Source: Symbiodinium sp. CCMP2592 (lineage: Eukaryota; Sar; Dinophyceae; Suessiales; Symbiodiniaceae). Taken from it: a stretch of 64,000 nt of DNA. The stretch is from NCBI GenBank assembly GCA_905221615.1, contig CAJNDT010002924.1, positions 669,426 through 733,425 on the forward strand. The letters run 5' to 3'. This document shows positions 11,124 through 23,814 of this stretch, in pieces. Each line of letters opens with the position of its first letter. Within the stretch, counting starts at the first letter, position 1. Below the pieces are notes generated by a model. It saw only the letters and a list, made by a program, of their open reading frames with translations, was not told the DNA's origin and did no database searches. The position numbers and the translations under genes are program-made.

Positions 11124-11243
11124 AGTTACAAAAGCAGGTCCCTTATCACCGGATACGTCTCCAAGGGGCAGATCGCACCTGAGACGCACTCAAAAGCAGC
11201 CAAAGCTAGCAATCGCAACATGGAGATGCACTTGAGCAGATGA
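11124..11243 (+). CDS. Candidate exon, unknown protein
   Basis: A plus-strand frame of about 39 codons ends in TGA at 11241-11243. It has a balanced composition (ITGYVSKGQIAPETHSKAAK). A second protein-like stretch lies at 10889-10970 on the same strand (ISAFDPGSSLPWPKEL). These may be exons of one gene, but the joining splice sites were not resolved. Confidence 0.25.
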   Translation, partial: SYKSRSLITGYVSKGQIAPETHSKAAKASNRNMEMHLSR

Positions 11244-13960
11244 CAATGGAGAAGTTCGTGAAGGACCAAAGATCTTTTTCCCGGGGATTTCACGCGGACC
11301 GGCCGTCTTCCACGTAGGATCGTAGGAGAGCTGGTTCCGATTAAGAGGTCGCTTCGTACGTCGACTGGAGAAGCCGGAGAAATTACAGAAAAGAAATCAC
11401 ATGTACTAACATCCTCATGCGTATAATCATGATGATAACCACCCTCCTACGTTGTGCTGAATATCTTTCTGATTCTAGAGAAAAAGCCTTCCCTCCAAGC
11501 CCTGGTCTAGACCGTCAGGCCTACTTTTTGCCCCTTTGTCTGAGATTCAGGGGTATCTCTGAGTTCGTTGGGACACCGGTCCCAGGTGATGTCACCGTTT
11601 CCTATTTTCATCCACTATCTGAGCCTCGGCCGCACCCGCCTTCAGGGGCTCGCTCTTTACTGTAGCCTTTGGGGTTCAGGGCTTACTACGGTTGACGATA
11701 TAAATCCTGCATTACCCATAATAAGGAATATGCCATAACTCCCATAGTTTAGGGTCCTTAAGGTAGTGCAGGAGTTATAACATAAACAGTAGCAGCCCGC
11801 TGGGACTGGGTTCGGGTCCTCGGGCCTGTCAGCAGAGCTGCACGATTGGGAAGGCAACGGAAAAGTTATGTGTCAGAGGCTGGGCGCCCGGGCGAGGAGT
11901 TCGGAACCAGTCTTGGAGGTGTTTTCCCAGCCGCGCATGTATCTTTCAAAACTCATGGGGTCGAATTGTGCCTCTCCTGCTCAATAGTTTTAGGGAGTTG
12001 TAGATGCAGTGCAAGGAAGACATGGTTCGTGTGCCTCGGATGCAAGATGGTGAGACTATTGAGACGGCAATGCTCGTCTGTAGATCCGAAGAAATCATGT
12101 GCTCAATTTCGAGTTTAATGTCTCGACCCTGTTCGAAGCATTAGTCACTAGTCAGTCGAGGCTTGATGTCATCGTGGTTGGTCCAGATTGGTGCCTGAGA
12201 TGCATGAGGTTTGAGGACCTTCAGTCCTCGCACCCGCTTTTGCTTTCTATTGAGTTTGCCGCCGCACGCATCTAAGGTTTATGACATTCGTGGCCTTGTC
12301 GGCCGCGGGAGAAGATGAAGGCAGCTGCAGGGAAAGGAGACCAGGATAGCATTGAAAAGGGTCACAAGCAGACCAGAGTCATGACTCAAACTTACTGGAA
12401 AAAGAGCAGGCGCAGGCTCATGGTTGGCCATTCCCCCTGAGTTCCATCGCTACATCTCGAACAATCTCAGTCTTGCTCCTCGTGTCTTAGCCGCCCTCGA
12501 TGGTTGTCATACACGCGGTTACAATTTCTGCAACTACTACCGTCGCTGAGTCCAATCTTCGTTCTACTCCTCTAACTCTACTTGATTCAGTTCCAGTATC
12601 ATGACTGTTTTCGGTCATCTCTGCGATGACGACTTCAGGGTCACCAGCAAAACCATGTGCTGCGGGGACTACTTGATATCTTATATATACTATAAGTATA
12701 TGATATAATACCTAATCCGTACACCCTGTGCATTACAGCCCGTGGCTGGATTGAAGCTTCGCTTGTGGCATCCTGAGCAGTACAGTGTTCCCCATCCAGT
12801 CACTGTCTTGGATTATCGGATGGCATGCTCTGAAACAGGATGACTCCTGGTGACACGTTTACCTTCCACTGCGAGATGGCTTGTTTGCAGCACCATTGTG
12901 AGGTGTGCCTGAGAACCTGTCGCCCTGGACCCCAACAGCTAAGCTCTCAGACCGGAGGTGGCAGCACGAGTGTAAGCCGACTAATGCGAAGCATCCGAGT
13001 CGCCTGGAGCTCAGCCTGTGCAACCTTCGGGACCCGAGCAAAGGCCGCGAAGTATCAGGATCCTTAGATTAACCAGAAGCGCCCTGAAAACATGGTACCC
13101 AGTGGACTGACAGGCCAGTGGGTCGTCAAGGGTTTTGCAGGGTTTCCTCGGCCAGGGCGTGTTCAGGGTACCCACGACGTGCAGACGTCCGGTGCATCCC
13201 GTAGCGCTTGGCCTGCAATGACGCTGATGCTCATCTGGCGCGAATGCTCCCCATGATGCCGACACCTTGTTACTCTTCGGATCCCGAACGACCCGTTTCG
13301 GAAGCGCGCACCGGAGAGGGGACCACTCAACAATTTGCCGTAGCTCCTATTTGGGGTCAGGGCTGTCAGATTAATCACTGCGGGCTATCACAGTCCAATC
13401 TCTGATGAATTCACGGATTTGGGTAGTCGAGGACATATTCCAGCATACCAGAGCAACAAAGCCAAACTCAGTCCCGAATGGCCTGGCGTGACATACTGCA
13501 GCAAAGCAATGAAGTGTTTCAGCCAAGCAAGAGGCAAGAGATGGCACAGTCATATCTGATATAGCAACAGGGATGTATCACAGCCTAGCAAGACATGGCA
13601 TGCTAGACATGGCAGGGCAAGCGAGAAGCTCGGATCCAGAGTAGGCCCGTATTCCCTTTTTTGGGGGTTTAGGTTCTCTTATAGCCCCCTTTAAACCACA
13701 AAGGGCACCCGTTTTATTCCTAGGTTACTCTTACATAGGTCTCGGAAGATAATCAGCCGGAATGCGCTCTCAGGTCCGCACAGTGCGGCTGCTCCGTTTG
13801 GCGCCCTTCCCGAAATATTCTGAGCTTTGGAGTACCATACTTTAATGCTTCTTTCTTAAAGGAACCATTATGAAAAAACAAGTGTATACTTTTTCACCCT
13901 TGTTACTTAAAAGCCCAGTATTTGCAACAGAGGGAACGGCAGACAGAGCAGTAGATGAGG
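11244..13960. other. No gene recognised
   Basis: No exon chain could be supported. Minor features are a fold-back-like segment around 11690-11780 (TAACTCC... with GGAGTTATAA), an AT-rich palindromic patch at 12672-12712 (TATATATACTATAAGTATATGATATA), and a degenerate TTTAGG motif near 13663. A short plus-strand Met-initiated frame at 12320-12445 is Lys-rich but too short to judge. Confidence 0.45.
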
Positions 13961-13964
13961 CGGG

Positions 13965-16754
13965 ATGGCCCCTTCGAAACTCTTCTGCTCACAAAATCCT
14001 ACAGAAGCCCCTAAAAAGGCTTCTTTCAAAAAAGCCAGAAACCCAAAGCAAATTCATCATCCCTCGCAGAGGAGAGCGAAAAAAGGCTACCAAGATAGTT
14101 GTGAGGGTTCTGAGGTGGAACGAGGGAAACAGCTAGTTCATTCTTGAGGTGTTTAGAAGGATTTAGGGCTCGAGGTTTAGCGCTTACTTTTCAGGGGTTT
14201 GGGATGTTTGGGGCTTAGGGGGTTTGTGGTTCGAGGGTGTCAACTCAGGTCTGTGTCTGGGTGTGTGTTTTGGTGTTCAAGATGGTTCAAATCGGTTCAT
14301 GTCGCTCGTCAGTCAATGCATCCACCGATCCCCTGCTCCCTCCGCCTCTCCCTGCCAGCTTTTTGTGCGCAGCCCGCGGAACCACGATGCATCCAAGGTG
14401 AAGTTGAAGAGGATCTTAGACATGCTGAAGGACAGGATCACATCTGAAGCCTTTGAGACTGCATGTGAGCGATTGCATCGGGTGTGAGACCACAATTAAA
14501 GGCATCTGCAAGGATTCCCTTGTGTCGAGTTCTCATGAAACTACACGAAACGGACACCTCAGCCAGTGTTCGGGTGAGCCCAAAGAAGCTGAGGTTGTGT
14601 TCATCTTGCTGAACATACTGAAGCTGATCATCCTGCTCCCTGTTCGCAGGTAAACGTTTTGCAGATCGGACTTGAAGAGAGCCCGGGGTTTTCGCCTTCA
14701 CAACATGTCCTGGCGATGCCTAGCGGGATCCAAGCATTTCAACACCTGTCAAGCTCTCCTTAGCTTAGTGCAAAGTACGGCGAGGCTTCTGCTGGTGAAC
14801 CATTTCATCGCGGCATTGTGGCAGATGGCCCGCATTGGTCTTGGGTGTTCTCGAGGCTTAGGGTCTTCGCAAGACTCGCGCGTCGGCCCCTTCCTTGGGG
14901 CCTTTGTTTTTGCGGCGCCTGTCAGTCGAAGCTGCGTCTTTCATTTTCAGATATATATGTTTGGCACCTGCGATCGAATCAGCCTTCTGTCACTGAGTCA
15001 CTTGTCCGTGGGGGCGAAAACAAGGTACTCGATGGGAAGCTTGGGTGGCGATGGCGTCCCGAACTGGAGAGATGTTGCTTGGAGCGCAGTCGAATTGTCG
15101 CCGAAAGTTGGCGTGCTGTGGCAAAGGCAGTGCTGCATGTCCCAGGCTTACAACATGCGACCTGAGCAACAGTCCATCTACTACCGCTATGCTACGTCCT
15201 TGCACTGGAGCCTGACACAGTTCACTCCGGCAACAGCCTCTTGGTACGCTTCGGATGGGGTGGAGTAGTCTGAAGGGCATATATACACATATGTATATAT
15301 ATATATATATATTGTGGTAGAGTAGAGTACGGTCGGGATGGTGAACGTCGCAGTGGCCGGGTAGGACTATTCGATGGCAGAGGCATGTGCAGAGCTTTTA
15401 TCGCAGTTTCAAAGCAGTTGCGCAATGCCTTTCCAGGTTTAGGCTGCAGGAACGTCCTCTGACCATGCCGATGCGTTTGCATTCAGGTAGACGTGCACCC
15501 GCAGAATATGGTCGAGCGCACCTTTGCGATCCTGGTCTTGATCTTTGGACTCGTCCTCTTCTCGTCAGGGCCCAAGCTGAGAGAGCAACATCGCGGCGAT
15601 TCTGCCGCGCAAAACAATGCATTATAGGACGGAAGAAACGTTTCTGTCTATCTGTATACCCCATATACATATACATACATATATATATAGAGAGAGTCAG
15701 ATACAACGAACCCCAACTACCATGGGAAAACCTGTTAAGGCCCCGATATCTTTATTAAGAGCACTTTGTGCCGAGTTGAGGAGCTTTCCGTTTGCTGAAG
15801 CCAAGCCGAAACTGGCAGCTGTGAGGTCTTTTATCAGTTCAATTACTGCCTCGATGACCCAGTTGCGCAACATGCAGGCCGGCATGAAAGCTGTGCACTA
15901 TTTGTGGATTTGGTGGTGCCCTGTGGTCTTACGTTTCACAATCCTAAGACTCTGAAGTAAGAGGTAGGTGCCCTGTCTGAGCTGACATCTGGGCACGATA
16001 TCTAAACCCAAAGCCCTGAGCCATCCTGAGCCACTTAAAGTTCACGCTTCATCCGAAGAGGAAGACAAATCGAAGCAATTTTGGCTGCTTCGTCGTGCCT
16101 TGGCTGGCACCAAGAACGCCGCGGTCTTGGGGGCAGTTCTTGCTGTGGAAAGTGGGAATTCCACAGCAGGCGGCAAGAGGAGGAAGGACACAGGTAAGAA
16201 TAGAACCGAGAGTCATCATCCGCGGCTCTGATACCAGTGCCAAACATGTCAAGGGCCGGCAATACTACCGACGAGACATTGTGCTGCTGCATTGGGTTTG
16301 CAAGGATACCTGCAGCAGAAGCAGGTGCCGCCAGATCTGGGGTTCAAGGCTGGCATGGGGCTTGCAGAGTTCTTGGGGGTTTTTGTTCGAATGGGGCACA
16401 CTCGAAGGACAAGCACAGCAGAAACCGGGCTGGTCCGCAAAGATAGGGAAGGGTCGCTTAGTCTCCGTGTGGCCCTTGCAAGAGTTTAGCCACAGCCGCT
16501 CGACTCCTGTTCAGGTCTTGCGCTACACAGAGTATGCCACGAGCAGCCATGGCGAAGCCATCCCAGCTCCTTGCCTCAAACTTGATCTAAACCGATGGAG
16601 GCTCTTCTCCTCGTGTAGCAGGAGGCCCGATTCGTCATGACTTCCGCAGGCGGCGAAAAAGAAACCTGCCACTCTTGGCATGCAGTTCCAGCGACAGTCC
16701 TGGCTAGCCGTGTTGGAGCACTTTCAGAGCAAGGCGCCGAGACAAGGCACCTAA
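13965..16754 (+). CDS. Probable multi-exon gene, hydrophilic protein, unknown function
   Basis: Five plus-strand pieces read as exons: 13965-14130 starting with ATG (MAPSKLFCSQNPTEAPKKAS, Lys-rich); 14359-14487 (KLKRILDMLKDRITSEAFET, amphipathic helix-like); about 15730-15890 (APISLLRALCAELRSFPFAE); about 16046-16192 (SSEEEDKSKQFWLLRRALAG) followed by a consensus GTAAG donor; and 16650-16754, which follows a TTCCGCAG acceptor and runs to TAA (KKKPATLGMQFQRQSWLAVL). The final exon has a faint resemblance to the KKK..T...QF..SL segment of myosin motors, but the other exons do not look like myosin, so no function is assigned. The linkage of all five into one gene is inferred from strand and order only. 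Confidence 0.4.
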
Positions 16755-17097
16755 CGTACACAGGCGAAGTGGTGTCAAAGCAGAAGCCCTGCTGTGGCCC
16801 AGGAGCATAGGATCACCATCCTTGGAATGCTGACGAAGCAATTGCGCAGCGAACTTCGCTTCGTGACCCACTACAGTGCCTCTCCTGAATAATTCTTCCG
16901 TCCTGTGGCCTGACGCACTTGCACACTGTCAGTGCTGTATTGTTGTGTGTCGCTGTTGCCTTGGAAAGGTATCTTACTCCCACGGGTAGCGGTGGTTGTG
17001 GTGGTAGTAGCAGTAGCTGTACTGTAGCAGTGGCAGCAGCAGAAGCAGTAGCAGTAGTAGTCGTTTTGGTGGTGCTAGTATTGTAATAGTCGTCGGC

Positions 17098-17215
17098 GTG
17101 GTGGTGGTGGTGGTGGTGGTGGTGGTGGTGGTGGTGGTGGTGGTGGTGGTGGTGGTGGTGGTGGTGGTGGTGGTGGTGGTGGTGGTGGTGGTGGTGGTGG
17201 TGGTGGTGGTGGTCG
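17098..17215 (+). repeat. (GGT)n microsatellite, about 39 units
   Basis: An almost pure GGT/GTG run of about 117 bp, flanked for 100 bp on each side by GTA/GTC-type triplets. On the minus strand it gives His-, Pro- or Thr-homopolymer frames, which are not evidence of a gene. It is likely length-polymorphic. Confidence 0.9.
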
Positions 17216-18000
17216 TCGTGGTAGTCGCGCAGTAGCAGTATGGGTACCGGGAGGAGTAGTCGCAGCTGTCGATTCATTCTTTCTTCTCCATGCTTGCATG
17301 ACCAATATTGGTTCGTCTTTGCTATGGCGGCAGCTGTTGCTGGTTTGTTGTTGCTGGTGATAGTGATGGCGATGGCGGTAGATGGTGGTGGCGACGATGA
17401 CGGTTATGATGACAAACATGCAGTTGACGTTGGTGGTGACCACGGTCCTGATTGTGAATCTTCGTTCGTTTGCATTCAAGAAGATCTTTGTTTCAATGGT
17501 TTGTGCTGGCATTCAAGTCACAGGTCTAACAGAAGGTGTTCGATGCTTACTTAGTCCTTGCCGGTGGGCTGTTGCGAGGATGCTTGCGCAAGCACGGTTT
17601 CTTCGAGTTGGTCAGTGTCATGAACGAGTCCGTGCTTCACATGATGCCACCGAGCTGATCTGGGGATTGCTCTACAGGCCTTTCCAGTAGCATCAGCTTA
17701 ATTACGTGGTCGCATTCCAGCAAATACCCAAGACAGGGCAGGTTGTATCCAAAAGCCACACAAGACCTTACGTTCAATTCCCTGGAATGAACCGTGCAGT
17801 TTGGGCTTAGGACACCTCTAGACCCAAGAAAGCATCTGAAGCGTCCATGATAGTCATCATAAGCCGTACAATCTTGGGTATTGGCACAGCATGGCCCTAT
17901 GACTATTCTCAGTACTGTCATTACAACTCCTCCAACCGTGGGTTCGGAAGCACCCCCTCAAGAGCCATCTTTTCGGGCGAGTGTCTCTGTCGTTACTCTG

Positions 18001-18104
18001 AGGTCTCTACGAATGCTAGGCTTGCTCTTGAGGAATCGTCACCTGCAGCGCAGGAGGCGAAAGCAAGCCCAACTCCGAAGTCCCTAAAAGCCGAAAGCGG
18101 ATAG
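18001..18104 (+). CDS. Candidate terminal exon, polar protein
   Basis: A frame following a CTGAG|GTC boundary runs to TAG at 18102-18104. Its low-complexity polar sequence (LALEESSPAAQEAKASPTPK) is typical of disordered C-termini in dinoflagellate proteins. It may belong to the plus-strand gene at 14.0-16.8 kb or to an unresolved one. No family was recognised. Confidence 0.25.
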
Positions 18105-18199
18105 AAAATATGTACGTACACATGTAGCATCTGTATGCCTAGAGATATTCGGTCAGATGCTATCTTCTCAGCGATTGAGGCATTGGTTGTGGCACACAT

Positions 18200-19100
18200 G
18201 ATGTATGTGCATATAAATAAATATATATATATATGAGCCCGATACCTTTAGGGTCTATTTAACTAGTCTGCCATATATACAATATAAGATCCCTATCTAA
18301 ATCATATGTTCCTACATATTATATTACAAGACTTACGCTCTGAAAAGTTTGGCATTACTTAGGTCTATAATATTTTTATCGTTATTTCCGACATCAATGC
18401 AACGTTGAATCCTGCTTAATATACATTGTCACCTATACGAGCAACAGAATTTCATTAATTCGTACCTATAGCAATATCAGTACGAATCCCATGAAACACA
18501 AAGCAACCACACTCCAACCAAAATAATCATAGTAAGTATTGCTTACAACCCTGTCGCTGTGAATCCTACCTAGTGTAACTTAGTATCAAGACAATCGTTT
18601 ATTAGGTATTGCATATACAATGTCAGTACCAATGCAGCCGGACAGGAATTACAAACGATGCAATCAAAAATAATTCTATAAAGTATCGGCTATCTGGTGC
18701 AATATAAACCTTCCTGTGCCTTTATTGAGACAGTTATTTTGGCACTACACTAAGCCATATCGTAATTTCTGTTCGACTGCATTAGTACTGACACGATATA
18801 TACAATACCTAATGAATAATTATAGTGGTGCTAACTTACACTAGGTAGAGTTCGCAGGGACAGGGATATAAGCAATACTTACTATGATTATTTTGGTTGT
18901 AGTGGTGTTGCTTTCTGTTTGATAGGTTTTGTAGTGACACGGACCTAGATAAGAAGCAATAGAAGTACTCTGCACGTAGCGGATATAGCTTACGCTGAAT
19001 AGTATTCGTAGTCGCAGGGTCATATACAATACTTACTATAATTATTTTTGATTGCATCGTTTGTAATTTCTGTTCAACTGCAGTAGTGCTATCTGTTGCA
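18200..19100. repeat. AT-rich nested inverted-repeat block
   Basis: Positions of about 18492-18590 and 18832-18930 are inverted copies roughly 95 bp long; both contain CAATACTTACTATGATTATT or its complement. A further shared segment (ATTTTTGATTGCATCGTTTG) occurs inverted at about 18650-18675 and direct at 19046-19066. CAGTACGAAT- and TATACAAT-type motifs recur in between. The block is gene-free and looks like nested or decayed fold-back elements. Confidence 0.6.
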
Positions 19101-21400
19101 ACTCGGATGCATAACCAATTCAGGGCTCAGGGCGCTATCCCAAACCTCAAGCCTGTGTGGTGCCTCTTGATCTAGTCTTCTTCGGCTTTGTAGCTCCTGA
19201 CCATCGCAGTCAGCCGATCACCACTGGCAAAAAGCCATCGTTGGATCTTGGACAGTAACTGTCCCGGGGCCCGGAAAGATCACGCCATCGGACAGTTGTT
19301 GCATCCAGTCTTCTTAAGGTGTGCTGGGCTTAAAACCTTATTAGGTCACTACCCCTTCCTGCCAAAGGCCGAGCGGTTGAACTGCATACGAGGATAGTTT
19401 GCCTTGTTCGCATGGCGTGAAAGCAAGCTTCAGGCCCGGAAGCATTGTGAAAGTAAATGACTGCAGTCTTGCTGGCTTGAAATGTATTTTCGTGGCTCGT
19501 AGTTGTGTGATTGGAAACAATCATGTCAGTCGTGCTGTTTCGCAAATGTACTGCTTTACCTAGGGCCAGCCCTTCGTTCGATGCCTGAATCAAGCAGAGG
19601 CCACATGCCTTCCGCAGCAATCCCTTTCACAGTGAACCGTCGCGGCTCACGCTTGCTCGGAGGTCGGGTACAACAAAGCTTTCTCAAAACCTGAGTCTTG
19701 TTATGCCTAGAGATCAGTCCCCGCCATCCGTGCTTGCCTTATAGCTTGCAAGGCAAGCCATCTCAGAATCGGCGGCGCTGCTCGCGCCTGCCGGATAAGG
19801 GTATGCATTCAGGATACTTCGAACTGTCGTGCTAACACTGCGCCCCGCCTCCATGGGCTGTGATAAATCGCAGCGTCGGTGCTACTCCTGCCACGGAATG
19901 TAATAACACATGGTACTACTTTGCCCTATGGCTCTAAAGGGCCGGTTAACTGAGGCGGTTAGCAACCTCCCCATTTTACGGGGCGGTTGCGTCAAAGGGC
20001 TTTGTGCACGACGAGGGTTTTGCTAGTATATCGGCCCGACAAGAAACAGTTAGAAAGATCCTTGGAACCCATAGAAACTTGATCTTGAAACACATAAACA
20101 CAGCCCAAACTTGGCTATACTGCATGAATGGGGCCATGTAGCAGCTTCACCTTTCAGCTGCATAGGGATGGCTGGCTTGCAGGCTTTACAGTCGAGATAA
20201 GAGCACAGAGAGAGGCTCGTGGCTGTGAGTAAATTAGGGTTGAATGATTCGAAAAGCCGAGCAGGATTTGCTAAGAATGCCATATAAGCTGGGTTTAGGC
20301 TGAACCCAGAAAACAAATCCAGATTCTTTTTTCTTGTTGCGAGCACAGGCTTTCTCGTTTCCGGCCCCCAGCACAGCTGTTCCTTAGGTGAAATCAAATT
20401 GCCGTCGTAACAAAAATTAGCTGTTGTCCAGTGTTGAAATGACAGCCGAGAATCCAAGATGAAGTCATCGCATGAAGCCAGCTGCAATCTTTGTCCTAAG
20501 TATTGGGCAAGACACCATGTTGGTATTTTACTCCCACTCCTCCAATGTGGACTTCAATGCCAAGGGTCCGGGTGAGCTTTCCCTTGCTTGCACGAAGTTT
20601 AAGCACCCCCATCTTGACCATCCATCGCGAAAGGCTGCCATGACCACGAGGTGATTTCAAAGCCGTACCTCACATGAAGGCTTATTAGATAAGGTAGTTC
20701 TATTTGGTCACTGCAGGTGCTAGGCCCCTGGCGCTTTACCCACCCCATCGAATCTTCGCCAGCGAAATTGTGATAATATCTCACATTGAGCCCTGATGAT
20801 GACAAGGTTCACATGTGCATTCTAGTCGGCTGAACCACACAAGCCCTGGACATGTACATGTACAGTGAAGCCCAGTGTCGCCACAACCGGATGTCCCGGA
20901 GCAAATGGCTCATGGCCTCAGGTGCCACAAGATCAGGTGAAATATTCTAATGGACTCACCCAACACTTCTTGCAAGGAAGGCACATGGAATTTGGGTTTC
21001 ATCACCCATGACAGAACTCCCGACCTGACCAAAAACACGAATCGTAGATAGTGAGATCAGGCTCTAATTGAAAAAGATGGGGTTCATTATTGCATGTCTC
21101 TTGCACCTGTGCGCAAGCTTCGTCAGCAATCGATGGCATTGTAAGAACCGGTGGCCAGCTTTGTAAATTTCGGCAGCATCAGATTCGGACCTCAGCTAGG
21201 GAGATGAGTGGATCCTATTCAGATTCAAAAAACAAAACCAATCGGACATGATTTGACCCAGCCATGTAAATGCCATGCTGCAAATACCGCGGTGCTGCTT
21301 CGAGTCGGCTATACCATTCAGCATAGGAGGACCTGAGTTCTGGTTTGGATTAGGGTTTAAGACTTGTGGAGTTTTTGCCCACCTATAGACAAGGGGTTCC
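19101..21400. other. No gene recognised
   Basis: Several short frames exist on both strands but none shows a convincing exon chain. The best are minus strand at 19330-19580 (an Ala/Ser/Thr-rich frame) and plus strand at about 20520-20650. No repeats of note were seen, apart from isolated GGGTTTAAG-type telomere-like fragments near 21350. Confidence 0.4.
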
Positions 21401-21404
21401 GGAA

Positions 21405-23260
21405 TTATTTATTGGTGCAGGGGTTTTCTACCAGGATGGGAGAACCAGGACCTGTGTACAGTAGACATTGAAACCACTTATTCTGATTGCTCACTAGGCT
21501 GCAAGGCAACAGCATGGATCCCGAGGTCGGACTGAGGGTGTGCAGGTGCAGCTTCAGTGCACTTCTCTGAAAGCCATTGAAGGATGATTCTGCTGTTGTA
21601 GGCCTTTGTAGCAAAGTAGAATCCATGCAATTTCTTCTTGAGTTGAGACGGCCGGAACCTCTTCTGGCTGCATGCAACCTTCTTTGCAGCCCGCCACATC
21701 TTGAAATCCTGAAACGCATTGTCAAGCACTTCTTCCTCGGTCAAAGTAGCTGCATCACCCCACAGACCAGCATCCATCAAGGACTTGATGGCCCCACCAT
21801 TTGCTGTCAGGGTCAGGCCCAGATTGTTGACATGCATGCTACAGAACTTGACCATGGATATGTCGAACCCACGAATGAACAAAAGAGGGCCTCAGTGTCA
21901 CATGTTGAAAGCTGAACGAACATCAAACTCGGTTGTACTAGCTATAGGTTCAACCATGTCACTCAAGCGTCCTTGTCGTACTTTGTGAAGTATAAATTGC
22001 GATGTCGTGGCCATTGTCGAAACCCAGGCCGCTGAGTCTCCAGTCTCGTAATACCGAAGCGGGGATTCATCAGAAGCTTCAGCACCGCAAAATAGACAGC
22101 ACTTTTTGCTTGTCGGGCAATGAAGAAGACGAAGCGACCGTTCGTGGAATTTCCAATCTCCCTTTAATTCGCAAGCAGCAAATACCCTCCCGTGCGCCAG
22201 GAGATCTCCTGCCCGCTTCATCTTGGAAGACGACAAAGCTTGGCCACTTGGCCCGACTGCTGGAAATCTGCCCCCAAATGCTATGTTCGAGCTCCAGGCC
22301 ATGTGATTCAGGATGGGTGCCAAGCTGTCGAGGTTTTCATGAATCATATATTCGTCCTTCATACAGAATACCATGAATTGCCCAAGCCTGACCTCTTTAG
22401 GTCGGAAAAGAGTCAAACTGATAAACATGGCTGTCACTTTCTCTTTGCCATCCCATGACAGATTACATTCATCTCCGTAAATCGAGAACGGAATGTGCGA
22501 GTGTCTGCGGGGGTCGGTTTCATCATACTGCGTTGAAGGATGATTGACAGCAAACGGGACATTGTGGTTGCAGAGGTGTGTCCAGTATTCTGTAACCTTC
22601 TCCGGCGGTGTCTGCACTCCCAATTCACAATGTACATAACTCAGGATTTCGTGGATGTCTAGTACAGGTACTGTAGTCGAGGCATGAATCCACTCCCCAG
22701 CCACAAATTCCCATACCGGAACTTCGATGAGTGTGGGCTCCTCAGTATTACATGGACCAAATGCATGCAATGCCAGATAGCTAGCTACATGTAAATTAAA
22801 CAGCTTATATATTACTCATAATATACTGAATGGTGATCAAATACCTCGCCAAGGCTCCAGGGGCAGTTTCACTGTCTTGAAGAAGTCACGTGCAGAGTTG
22901 CCAGGTTTGAATCGCATCAATGATCCCAGAGTCTTGCCCTTGAAGTACTTGTTGGCCTCCTGTTCATAATCTGGAAGATGCTAGAATTTATATAATTGTT
23001 TAAACCCACACTAGTCACAAGGAGTTTGAACCGATGTCCTTGAAACCAGCTCGGGCATCTTTCAAAGCTGCATCAACACTGGAAGCCTGGGCCGAGGAGA
23101 CATTGCTGAATGAGATACTTGCGACCATTCATGGGTGCACTTCGATTGCAAAAGTACAGGGAAGACAAGGCTCGCCACTGGATATCTTCTCACATATATG
23201 CTGTAGCAGCCCATCACCGTCCTCAGCATCGACATCATCACCTGGCACGAATGTGGGGGT
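21405..23260 (-). CDS. Transposase-like gene, multi-exon, probably decayed
   Basis: Minus-strand exons: about 23250-23040 (acidic, Pro-rich, PGDDVDAEDGDG); about 22980-22840 (KTLGSLMRFKPGNSARDFFK) ending at a GGTATT donor; 22770-21898 (SIYGDECNLSWDGKE, SSNIAFGGRFPAVGPSG, CELKGDWKFHERS, KCCLFCGAEA); and 21882-21478 (KFCSMHVNNLGLTLTANGG). The order GDE ... GRxP ... GDW+FHE ... CCxxC ... C-MH-x-x-NLG resembles a repeated transposase-related family I associate with dinoflagellate genomes. The GDE and MHxxN motifs may mark RNase-H-like catalytic positions of CACTA- or KDZ-type transposases, but the Asp usually found beside MH reads Asn here. Frame changes occur between the pieces at about 21880-21900 and 23110, so either short introns or frameshifts are present. 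Closest class is uncertain. Confidence 0.45.
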
Positions 23261-23814
23261 TCCGGAATCATATAGTTGCTGGGTATGCCGGGTTTTCAAC
23301 TCAATGGAATCTTGTTTTTTCCCGAGCGAAGCTTCTTCGGAAACTCAGCGGAGGTTCTAAGATTGAAACTCAGATTCAGCCTATGGCAACATGCACCATG
23401 CGCTGCATACATCCCACGGCACCTCTACATATATAGACAACGAACAGGCGTGCAGGGTCACAATTAACATTTGTCTAGCCATCCGAGGTGCTCATTGTAC
23501 ACAACTCATCGAGACGCTGCCGGTGCTGCTACATCTGGGCCCCTGTGGCTGCCACCATGCACCTGGTACTCCTGGTGTTAAGAGATAGTGAGGTGAGGTT
23601 TGTAGGGAGGCATAAAAACAACCACGGGGATTTCGCTATCAATTTCGCTATCATCGGAACATGTACCTGGGCTTGCTAGGGTGGCAGCTCAAAAGTGGCC
23701 AAGGCTCATCCCTGGCACATGATGAAGAAAGGAGGCAAGTATCAGCATCAACGAGTCCTGAATAAGATGTGCATGGTATTGCAATTGTATAGCTACAAGA
23801 CACATCTCAGCACA

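Noticed and set aside
16650-16754. Myosin motor exon
   Set aside because: Only a KKK..TLG.QF-like resemblance; neighbouring exons do not match myosin.
16813-17512. Minus-strand ORFs with long His, Pro or Thr runs
   Set aside because: Produced by a (GGT)n microsatellite; the flanks show no exon signals.
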